This document shows, in pieces, positions 23,744 through 32,900 of a stretch of DNA of 33,469 nucleotides (positions within the stretch are counted from its first letter, which is position 1; each line of letters starts with the position of its first letter). Position numbers and translations under genes: made by a program. The stretch lies in NCBI GenBank assembly GCA_945902115.1, contig CAMDLY010000026.1, positions 1 to 33,469 of the forward strand. Reading direction: 5' to 3'. The stretch comes from Lishizhenia tianjinensis. Lineage in GTDB: Bacteria; Bacteroidota; Bacteroidia; Flavobacteriales_D; Crocinitomicaceae. Below the pieces are notes generated by a model. The model saw only the letters and a list, made by a program, of their open reading frames with translations. It made no database searches and was not told the origin of the DNA.

Positions 23744-25609
23744 ATGAACTATCTTTCTGTTGAACAACTCACAAAAACTTTTGGTGAAAAAAAAATCTTT
23801 CGCGACCTAACTTTTGGTATCGACCAAGGGCAAAAAGTAGCTATAATTGCTAAAAATGGCGCCGGGAAGACTACCTTGTTGAAATGCCTCATGGGTTTAG
23901 ATTCTGTAGACGATGGTCGTGTTGTTTTTCGCAACGATATTCGCGTAGCTTTTATGGAACAGACAGAATTGATGAATGAAAATCAAACTGTTCTTGATGC
24001 TATTTTCGATCACGACCTGCCTGCATTTCAACTCATAAAAGCGTATAACGATGCCCTTGCAAGAAATGACGAAAAAAGTCTAGAGGGTCTATACGAAAAA
24101 ATTTCTGAGAACGATGCATGGGATTTAGAAGTTAAAGTAAATCAACTTTTATCCGTTTTTAAATTAGACAACGTACATCAGCAGATTGGAGAACTTTCTG
24201 GTGGACAGAAAAAGCGGGTGGCATTGGCAAAAGTGTTACTATCCGACGCAGATTTTTTACTGTTAGATGAGCCGACGAATCACCTGGATCTTGATATGAT
24301 CGAATGGCTTGAGCAATTTCTTGCCACCTCAAAATCAACACTTCTGATGGTAACCCACGATCGCTATTTTTTAGAAGTAGTTTGTGATACCATTTTTGAA
24401 CTAGCAGACCAAACCATTTATAAATATAAAGGGAATTTTTCTTACTACCTAGAAAAAAAGGCAGAACGAGAGGAGCAACTGCAATCCACAATAGAAAAAG
24501 CAAAAAATACCTTCCGAAAAGAACTGGATTGGATTAGAAAACAACCCAAGGCAAGAGGAACAAAACAGAAAGCACGCGTAGATGCATTTCAAGATATTAA
24601 AAAAGTCGCACACCAAAAGATAGACGATGACGAATTAGATTTACCCGTAAAAATGGAACGTCTAGGCACGAAAATCGCGGAGTTTCATAAAGTAGGTAAA
24701 GCATTTGGAGAGAAGGTGATTTTATCCGATTTCACCTACAACGTGCAAAGAAATGAGAGACTCGGCATAGTGGGTAATAACGGCACAGGAAAATCCACCT
24801 TTCTAAAAATACTCCTTGGACAAGAGTCCTGCGACAAGGGAAAAACAGTCATCGGAGAAACTGTCGTTTTCGGGTATTATAGCCAAGAACTTATACAAGT
24901 ACCCGACGACTTCAAGGTTATTGACGTAGTAAAAGAAATCGCAGAATACATCCCTTTAGAGAAGGGTCGCCAACTTTCAGCAGCACAACTCCTCGAACGA
25001 TTTTTATTTCCGAGAGACATGCATTACCAATTCGTTTCTAAACTTAGTGGAGGAGAGAAAAGACGCCTGAAATTACTGCGTGTACTCATGAGTAATCCGA
25101 ATTTTTTGATTTTAGATGAGCCTACAAACGACCTAGATATTTTTGTGATGAGTGTTCTGGAAGAATACCTTCGGAATTTCCAAGGATGTTTGATTGTAGT
25201 TTCCCATGACCGATATTTCATGGATAAAATGGTCGATCACCTGTTCGTTTTTGAAGGACAGGGTAAAGTAAAAGATATCGTAGGAAATTATACTGATTTC
25301 CGTAAGGTTAAACAAGACGAAAAACGCGAGACAAAACAAGAAGTTAAAGAAATCAGAAGTGAGAAATCAGAAGACGTAACCATTAAAAGTAAAAGCAAAC
25401 TTTCATTCAAAGAGAAAGAAGAATTTAATAACCTTGAAGCAGACTTAGAAAGCTTGGAAGAAGCAAAGAAAACGTTATCACATATTTTATCCTCGGGGAA
25501 TTTGAGCGGAGAAGATATTTTGAGAAAAGGAGAAGAGTTAGGAAAAGTAATTGCTGAAATCGAGAATAAAACAAATCGTTGGTTGACGCTATCAGAATTA
25601 CAGCAATAA
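23744..25609 (+). CDS. ABC-F family ATPase (Uup-like)
   Basis: A 621-residue soluble protein with two ABC domains and no membrane part, as in ABC-F ribosome-associated ATPases. Domain 1: P-loop KNGAGKTT (Lys42), signature LSGGQKKRVALAKVL, Walker B FLLLDEPTNHLD. The first P-loop Gly is replaced by Ala (IIAKNGAGKTT). Domain 2: GNNGTGKST, LSGGEKRRLKLLRVL, FLILDEPTNDLD. The linker between them is highly charged (RKQPKARGTKQKARVDAF). The C-terminal 80 residues are a charged coiled coil as in Uup (FKEKEEFNNLEADLESLEEA). It is likely to act on ribosomes or branched DNA structures; the precise role is not decided by sequence. A TAACTTCG box lies about 20 nt upstream. Confidence 0.93.
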   Translation: MNYLSVEQLTKTFGEKKIFRDLTFGIDQGQKVAIIAKNGAGKTTLLKCLMGLDSVDDGRVVFRNDIRVAFMEQTELMNENQTVLDAIFDHDLPAFQLIKAYNDALARNDEKSLEGLYEKISENDAWDLEVKVNQLLSVFKLDNVHQQIGELSGGQKKRVALAKVLLSDADFLLLDEPTNHLDLDMIEWLEQFLATSKSTLLMVTHDRYFLEVVCDTIFELADQTIYKYKGNFSYYLEKKAEREEQLQSTIEKAKNTFRKELDWIRKQPKARGTKQKARVDAFQDIKKVAHQKIDDDELDLPVKMERLGTKIAEFHKVGKAFGEKVILSDFTYNVQRNERLGIVGNNGTGKSTFLKILLGQESCDKGKTVIGETVVFGYYSQELIQVPDDFKVIDVVKEIAEYIPLEKGRQLSAAQLLERFLFPRDMHYQFVSKLSGGEKRRLKLLRVLMSNPNFLILDEPTNDLDIFVMSVLEEYLRNFQGCLIVVSHDRYFMDKMVDHLFVFEGQGKVKDIVGNYTDFRKVKQDEKRETKQEVKEIRSEKSEDVTIKSKSKLSFKEKEEFNNLEADLESLEEAKKTLSHILSSGNLSGEDILRKGEELGKVIAEIENKTNRWLTLSELQQ

Positions 25610-25701
25610 AAACAGGGAGCAAACAATTATTTAAAGATTATTTTATATCTCTTATTGAAATTGAATCAATTATTTTTAGATCTTTGAACCGATTTATCAT
25701 T

Positions 25702-27798
25702 ATGAAATTCAGCTTTTTACTTCTAATCTTACTATCGGCTCCATGCCTTTATCACGCACAAACCTTAATATTCGCTGAATTAACTGGTTCTCCAAATGTA
25801 AATACTACAGGTTGGAGTTTTAATGGCGCAACATATGCTGGAGACACCGGTGGAGATGCAGATAATTTTTCCGATGAAATAGTACTAACCAATGCCTCAG
25901 GAGGTCAAAGCGGAGGGATTTTTTACAACCAATCTATTGACCTTTCATCTTGTTACCAATGGAAAGTCGAATTTGATTTCAGAATGTGGGAAGGCAGCGC
26001 GGCAGATGGCATTGCTTTTTGTTTTTTAGATGTGCCACCAACAGGGTTTGTGAGTGGAGGAGGTGTAGGAATTCCAGCAACATCAAACGGGGTTTTTGTC
26101 ATTCTAGACACGTATGATAATGGTTGTGGAACAAACCCGGAAATTCAAATTTATCAGGGTATTAATTATACTGAATGTGGTCCGGGTATGATCAATCGTG
26201 CACAAGGAATGAGTTTTTTGCGGTCAAGTAATTATCAAACCTGCAGAGTAGAATACAACAGCGGCGTTATAACGGTTTATGTTAATAATAACCTGTATTT
26301 GACGGGTACTTACAATGCTAGTTTTGTCGGATATATGGGGTTTACTGCAAGCACAGGTGGTTCAACAGATCAACATTCTCTTAAAAACGTTCGTATTTTT
26401 GCGGATATAGCTGAAGCCGATGCCGGCGCGGATGTTACAATTTGTAGTGGGGGAACTGCACAACTTGGCTCAGCAAATAATCCAACATACACCTATTCCT
26501 GGGGAGGGGCTAATTTGAGCACTAGCACGAGTTCAAATCCTACAGTAACGCTTACCAACAATACAGGACTTGCAATAACAGAGAATTACACCTTACAAAC
26601 TACTCTGACTGCTTCACCCGTTACCTGCCCCGACAATGATCAAGTTACTGTCACTGTGAATCCCGTTCCTGTGATAAGTACATCCAATGCTATTTGTGTA
26701 GGTCAATCGTATAACTTTCTTGGTCAGCCATACTCCGATGCCGGCGTATACACCGTAATGACTACCGATGCGCAAGGTTGTCAGACAAATAACCAGTTGA
26801 CTCTCACAGTTAATCCAAATTTATCATCTACCGTTGACCAAATTATCTGTCAAGGAAGTATTTTTTCTTTTAATGGTCAAGATTATTCGACGGCAGGAAG
26901 TTTTCCTGTAAACCTCACCTCTCAATTCGGATGCGATTCAATTGTGACCTTAAACTTAACCGTTACTCCTTCCCCGACTATACAGTTGAACGAAGCCATT
27001 TGTGCTGGATCATCATTTACTTTTGGAAATCAAAACCTCGATCAAGCGGGGCAATATAGTCAAACTCTTCAAACAATAGCTGGATGTGATTCTGTTATTA
27101 ATTTGAATCTCATTGTAAATCCTGTACTATCGTCGACTCAAAACACCAGTATATGTCAAGGGGAATCTGTCACATTTTTTGGGCAAAGTCTTACAAACTC
27201 AGGTTTATACAATCAAACCCTACAAACGGTAAATGGATGTGATTCAGTTGTAAACCTAAATTTATTGGTAAACCCTCTACCAGATATTCCCTTTATTACC
27301 AATAATAGTCCTGTCGAATGTCCTGGTGATCTAGTAACTTTAAGTGCAGCATCAACACCAAATGCTCAATTTATTTGGAGTGGCCCCCAAAACTTTTCCT
27401 CCTCCGACGCTACCGTGGTTTTCTCCGTTCAACAAATGGATATGGGTGACTACACTGTAATTGCTCAACTAAACGGGTGTTTTTCTGACCAAGCATCAAC
27501 ATCAGTTTCTATAATTAACTTGTATGGTTTTGAAGATTATGAATTTCCTAACGTGATTACAGCGAACAGTGATGGTGTCAATGACTCACTCGACATTAAC
27601 GGACATTACAAAACTTGTCAAGAATACAATCTTTTAATTTTCAATCGTTGGGGTGAATTAGTTTACCAGCAAAATTTGACTAGTGCGTCGTTTAAGGGTC
27701 AGAGTAATTCTGGTGAAGAATTAACTGACGGGATATACTTCTACAGATTGACTTATTCGGATAAAACAAAAAGTGGATTTATGCATTTATTAAGGTAG
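25702..27798 (+). CDS. Lectin-headed adhesin with T9SS type B (CHU_C) tail
   Basis: A 698-residue protein. The ATG at 25702 begins a signal peptide (MKFSFLLLILLSAPCLYHAQ); the frame extends further back but into the ABC-F gene. Residues about 20-210 look like an L-type lectin/concanavalin fold (VEFDFRMWEGSAADGIAFCF, then VILDTYDNG). An Ig-like domain (about 215-325) begins DAGADVTICSGGTAQLG. Four repeats of about 50 residues follow (about 330-530), each of the pattern C-x-G-x-S / F-x-G-Q / G-x-Y / GCDS / LxLxVNP. A second Ig-like domain (CPGDLVTLSA) leads to the gliding-motility-associated C-terminal domain (about 613-698: EFPNVITANSDGVNDSLDIN, FNRWGELVY, LTDGIYFYRL). The domain order indicates a T9SS-exported carbohydrate-binding surface protein. 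Confidence 0.9.
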   Translation: MKFSFLLLILLSAPCLYHAQTLIFAELTGSPNVNTTGWSFNGATYAGDTGGDADNFSDEIVLTNASGGQSGGIFYNQSIDLSSCYQWKVEFDFRMWEGSAADGIAFCFLDVPPTGFVSGGGVGIPATSNGVFVILDTYDNGCGTNPEIQIYQGINYTECGPGMINRAQGMSFLRSSNYQTCRVEYNSGVITVYVNNNLYLTGTYNASFVGYMGFTASTGGSTDQHSLKNVRIFADIAEADAGADVTICSGGTAQLGSANNPTYTYSWGGANLSTSTSSNPTVTLTNNTGLAITENYTLQTTLTASPVTCPDNDQVTVTVNPVPVISTSNAICVGQSYNFLGQPYSDAGVYTVMTTDAQGCQTNNQLTLTVNPNLSSTVDQIICQGSIFSFNGQDYSTAGSFPVNLTSQFGCDSIVTLNLTVTPSPTIQLNEAICAGSSFTFGNQNLDQAGQYSQTLQTIAGCDSVINLNLIVNPVLSSTQNTSICQGESVTFFGQSLTNSGLYNQTLQTVNGCDSVVNLNLLVNPLPDIPFITNNSPVECPGDLVTLSAASTPNAQFIWSGPQNFSSSDATVVFSVQQMDMGDYTVIAQLNGCFSDQASTSVSIINLYGFEDYEFPNVITANSDGVNDSLDINGHYKTCQEYNLLIFNRWGELVYQQNLTSASFKGQSNSGEELTDGIYFYRLTYSDKTKSGFMHLLR

Positions 27799-27873
27799 TA
27801 TTAATTTTATTTGTACTTGCAACTTTTATTTTCCATCGATTGTCTTTATAAAGTGATCTAATTAAATCTGTTC

Positions 27874-29865
27874 ATGCCCTATTTTACTAAATTCTCATTT
27901 TTCGTTTATTTTATGTTGACTGTTTTTCTTCTAAACGGGCAAAATTCGATAAATACGACAGGAGCAGGTTTACGTTGGGTAAGCACAGGAGACATCGACG
28001 TTTCTGGAACACAAATTACTGTGGAAGCTATTTTTAGAAAATCAACAACAGCAAATGCAACCAATTTAGTCTCTAAACATACCGACCCTGCTACTTGCAA
28101 CTATTTATTACGACCAAACAGTTTCCAAATGGCAACAAGTGACGGTTTTTTTGTCTGTACAAATCCTCAACCAACTCTTCAAAATCAATGGTATCATGCG
28201 GCTGCAACTTATGATGGAGCAAGCATAAAATATTATATTAACGGTTGTTTAGTAAATAGTATTCCCGCCACTGGTAATTTAGTTAATACTGACTTAATTA
28301 CTGGTATCGGTATGCAGTCGCAAAACCCACTTGCAACAACAGAAAATTTCAAAGGAAATATTGATGAAGTAAGAATTTGGAATGTGGCTCGCACCGCGCA
28401 AGAAATTGAATTATTTGCAAATTTTTTGCTACCGACAAGTCAGCCGGGACTACTAGCATATTACAAATTTGATAATAATTATATCAACATTCAAGGAAAC
28501 CCAGTATTCAACGGAACACCTCAAGGCACCGTAACTTTCGATATTGAATCTACTCCGTTTGTTCCGCTTACCATTGTGGCTACTGTTCCTACGAACGCCT
28601 CTTGTTTCGGATTCAGTGACGGAAGTATTTCTGTAAACGCTATTGGAACAGGTATCCTGACTTATTCAATCGATGGGACAAACTATGTAGCAACTTCAAC
28701 ATTTTCAAACCTTGCCGCCGGAACCTATACAGTATATGTGAAAAGTGCTCAGGGATGTGTTGTTTCACAAAGTGTAAACGTTACTGAACCTGCTGCAATT
28801 CCTACACCAGTTATACAAGCGCCAACAATTATTTGTCAAAACGATACTATCAGCCTCTCTGTGGATTCTCTATCGGGATTTTCGGTTACATGGTTTGGTC
28901 CTAACACGTATTCAAGTAGTTCTTTTGATACCACACTAACTAATGTTGACAATACACTTAATGGCGACTATAACGTGTTTTATTCCTTTCTCGGTTGTAA
29001 TAGTGATACTAGCTCTTATGCGTTGGATGTGAATCCAGTTTATGATATCGCCATAGACACAACTATATGTTCCAACGAATTTTACACGCTCGGCAACCAA
29101 CAATTGAATTTGCCTGGTTTGTATACCTTATCCTTACAAACTATTGCAGGTTGCGATAGTATTATCAATTTAACCTTATCTGTCAATCCAGCATACTCTA
29201 TTTTAAAGGATACTTCATTTTGTGAAAATGAGTCTTTTACCTTTCAAGGACTTACGATTACCAACACCGGCACCTACCCTTTTTACTTACAAACCTCCCT
29301 CGGTTGTGATAGTACCATTATTTATAATGTGATTGTTTACCCTATTCCTGCTTCACCCTTAATTATTTCCAATTCCCCACTGCTTTGTCCTGGAGATCTC
29401 TTTACATTTTCAGCCGATTCCGTTGCTAACGGCTTGTATGCGTGGAGCGGGGTTGATAATTTCTCCTCGAATATAGCCAGTAATTCCTTCCAAGCATTTC
29501 CAATAAATCAAGGCCCATATTCAGTTAATGTCACAGTAGATGGTTGTGTGAGTGCAAATTCAAGTATCGATTTAACCATAATAAACCTGTATACTTTTGA
29601 CGATTTTGAGTTTCCAAATGTGATGACTGTTAACAACGATAATATCAACGATACGCTAGATTTAGAAAGTTACTTCCAAACCTGTCAGGAATTCACCTAT
29701 TTTTTACACGACAGGTGGGGAAATATAGTATACAAGTTTTCGAGAGGAGAAACCCCATTCATTGGTAATGACAATAAAGGAAATCCGTTAATGGATGGTG
29801 TTTATTTTTATGCCTTGCTTTATGAAAAAGGAACCAAGCAAGGTTATTTTCATTTATTAAGGTAA
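27874..29865 (+). CDS. LamG-headed adhesin with SprB repeat and T9SS type B tail
   Basis: A 663-residue protein that starts MPYFTKFSFFVYFMLTVFLL (signal peptide). Residues about 24-225 are a LamG/concanavalin domain (NQWYHAAATYDGASIKYYI, GNIDEVRIWNVARTAQEIE, LLAYYKFD). A SprB-type repeat lies at about 239-310 (CFGFSDGSISVNA, YTVYVKSAQGC). An Ig-like domain, two of the roughly 50-residue C-x..GCDS repeats and a second Ig-like domain (LCPGDLFTFSA) come before the CHU_C tail (about 578-663: EFPNVMTVNNDNINDTLDLE, HDRWGNIVY, LMDGVYFYALLY). The last 180 or so residues clearly resemble the preceding protein, while the heads differ. It lies 75 nt downstream of that gene, same strand. It is probably a paralogous surface adhesin. 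Confidence 0.9.
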   Translation: MPYFTKFSFFVYFMLTVFLLNGQNSINTTGAGLRWVSTGDIDVSGTQITVEAIFRKSTTANATNLVSKHTDPATCNYLLRPNSFQMATSDGFFVCTNPQPTLQNQWYHAAATYDGASIKYYINGCLVNSIPATGNLVNTDLITGIGMQSQNPLATTENFKGNIDEVRIWNVARTAQEIELFANFLLPTSQPGLLAYYKFDNNYINIQGNPVFNGTPQGTVTFDIESTPFVPLTIVATVPTNASCFGFSDGSISVNAIGTGILTYSIDGTNYVATSTFSNLAAGTYTVYVKSAQGCVVSQSVNVTEPAAIPTPVIQAPTIICQNDTISLSVDSLSGFSVTWFGPNTYSSSSFDTTLTNVDNTLNGDYNVFYSFLGCNSDTSSYALDVNPVYDIAIDTTICSNEFYTLGNQQLNLPGLYTLSLQTIAGCDSIINLTLSVNPAYSILKDTSFCENESFTFQGLTITNTGTYPFYLQTSLGCDSTIIYNVIVYPIPASPLIISNSPLLCPGDLFTFSADSVANGLYAWSGVDNFSSNIASNSFQAFPINQGPYSVNVTVDGCVSANSSIDLTIINLYTFDDFEFPNVMTVNNDNINDTLDLESYFQTCQEFTYFLHDRWGNIVYKFSRGETPFIGNDNKGNPLMDGVYFYALLYEKGTKQGYFHLLR

Positions 29866-29913
29866 ATTACTATTAGTATTATCAATTTATTAGATCAATA
29901 ATAATTCCCATTT

Positions 29914-29947
29914 TTTGTGCATTTTCGGCAACCTAATCTTATCTTCG
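29914..29947 (+). promoter_or_regulatory. Possible promoter of the giant repeat protein
   Basis: TTTG at 29914-29917, a 22-nt spacer and TATCTTCG at 29940-29947 differ from the Bacteroidetes consensus by one base in the -7 box. The box ends 31 nt before the TTG start at 29979. Confidence 0.35.
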
Positions 29948-29978
29948 CACGTTAAAAAGATTAGTTAAAAACGGCGAA

Positions 29979-32900
29979 TTGGATTTAAATTCATTAAAAT
30001 ATTTTTTTCTTTTATTATTTACTTTCAGCATAGGTGGTGTTTTATTTTCACAGGCCTCTAATTTTGCGTGTGAAACTGGAGCTGTCGGTACAAGTACATA
30101 CGTGCCAACCTATAATATCAATTTAAGTTCTAGCCCCGCTGCATCTGCTTCACAAGCCATCATTATACCTTCTAGTGGTTTAGGTGAATGTTGTGGTCAA
30201 GCTAATAATTTCAATTGCTTTGTTTTAGCCGTTACACTTAATCCTGGCGCTCAAGGTATTCAATTTAATTTAAGTGGCGCCTCAGGTAACGCTAGTATTT
30301 GGTATTCTAATTGTAGCATTGGTCCCTTTAATGTTGGATATACTTTTTGTATCAGTGGCGTTGGACCACACTATTTCACTTTTTGTAGGACGGGAGCAAC
30401 AGATTACGGCGTTGTCATTCAATCAATTGCTGCGCCCAGTAATTCAGGTGACGTCATTACACAAGATGCATGCGTGGATAACTTTGTGGTATATGGATTA
30501 CAAGAGTCAAGTATCACTTGGAATTCCATTTCACCGGGGACAATGGGTCAGTATAACAATTACTTGAGTAACATGCAGGGTGGGAATGTTGGAACATCCG
30601 GAGTCACTTATACAAATCAAGATAGTGTTCGTGTCACACCTCCTTCAGGGGCGCCAGCTACCATTCAATATCAGGTTTGTGGAAATACAGTTGGAACCGT
30701 TTGTGCAGCATCTATTCCCTATTGCGCAACGGTTTCGGTAACTGTAGTTCCAACTTTAGGAGTTTCAATAACCCCATCAAACCCAATTTTATGTACTAGT
30801 AATCCAACAATTACAGCAACTCCTTCTGGAGGTCAAGCACCATTTACATATCTATGGTCGGGGCCATCAAATAATGGAGCTACATCCGCCTCTATTGTTC
30901 CATCAGTCGCAGGAACATATTCAGTAATAGTAAATGATGCATCTGGATGCCCGGCCATTTCAGGAAGTACCACAGTTTTTGCCTCCCCGGTAATAACTGG
31001 AACCTCAAACCAAACGTTATGCCTTAATCAAAATTCACTTCCTACGAATTTTACAAGTGTTAATCCAAATACCACATTTACTTGGACAAATAATAATACA
31101 AGTACGGGTATTCCTGCTAGTGGATCTGGTAATCTCCCTGCTTATCTGTTGACAGGTGTTGGTGTTTCAACAATTACGGTAACACCAGCATTATTCGGAT
31201 GTGTTGGTACTCCATCAATCTTTACCATAACAGTCAATGCACTTCCGAATGTAAATGCTGGGCCTGATCAATTAATTTGTGCCAATTCAACAACGAGTGT
31301 CACAGCATCTGGAGCTAATACTTATGTTTGGACACCTAGTGTAACAAATGGGGTTAATTTTACAGCAACAACTTCTGGAACATATACTATTACAGGAACG
31401 GATGGTAATGGATGCCAGAATTCTGATGACTTACTTATCACATTTGACAATATTCTTCCTACGGCGAGTAACCCAGCAGGAGTATCCGTTCAGTGCTCCG
31501 CAGATGTTCCCTTGCCGGATGTCTCGGTGGTTACAGATGAAGCCGATAATTATGGAATCCCAACTGTAAACTGGTTAAGTGATGTAACAAGTGGAGCTTG
31601 CCCAACAACATTGACTAGAACATATCGAGTTACAGATCAATGTGGAAATTTCATTAATGTCACTCAACTATTTACGATTGTTCCATCTACGGATCCTATT
31701 ATACCAGCCAATGGAAGTTCTACTTTGAGTTGTCCTAGCCAAAGTCAAGTTCAACCAACACCGCCGATTGTAACAGATGTCTGTGGTAATATATTAACCC
31801 CGGCTATTTCTACTTCAAGCAACATTGTTTGTGAAGGTGTAAAAACATGGACCTTTACTTTTACAGATTGTGCTGGTAATTCAAGTGTTTGGACGTACAC
31901 ATACACGATTGATTACTCAGGCGGTTTAACAGCACCAGCTAACGGAAGTTCAACGGTATCATGTCCAAGTGCAGCGGTAGACCCAAGTGCTCCAACAAAC
32001 ATTACAGATGCTTGCGGAAGAACAGTATCGGCAGTATTGGTAGGACAAGATGATCCAACACCAGCGTGTAATGGAAATGTTGTTTGGAGATACAGGTACA
32101 CAGCATGTGATGCTACAACAACAGCAGATTGGACATATACATACACGATTGATTACTCAGGAGGCTTAACAGCACCAGCTAACGGAAGTTCAACTGTATC
32201 GTGTCCAAGTGCAGCGGTAAACCCAGGTGCTCCAGCAAATATTACAGATGCTTGCGGAAGAACAGTATCGGCAGTATTGGTAGGACAAGATGATCCTACA
32301 CCAGCGTGTAATGGAAATGTTGTTTGGAGATACAGGTACACGGCTTGTGATGGCACAACAACAGCTGATTGGATTTATACTTACACGATTGATTACTCAG
32401 GAGGCTTAACAGCGCCAGCTAACGGAAGTTCAACTGTATCGTGTCCAAGTGCAGCGGTAAACCCAGGTGCTCCAGCAAATATTACAGATGCTTGTGGAAG
32501 AACAGTATCGGCAGTATTGGTAGGACAAGATGCTCCAACACCAGCGTGTGAAGGATCAGTCGTTTGGAGATACAGGTACACAGCATGTGATGGCACAACA
32601 ACAGCAGATTGGACGTATACTTATACGATTGATTACTCAGGAGGCTTATCAGCGCCAGCTAATGGAAGTTCAACGGTATCATGTCCAAGTGCAGCAGTAG
32701 ACCCAGGTGCTCCCGCAAATATTACAGATGCCTGTGGAAGAACAGTATCGGCAGTATTGGTAGGACAAGACAATCCAACACCAGCATGTAATGGAAATGT
32801 TGTTTGGAGATACAGGTACACAGCATGTGATGCTACAACAACGGCTGATTGGATTTATACTTATGATTTCAATGAAAATATTCCTCCAACAGCTAGTAAT

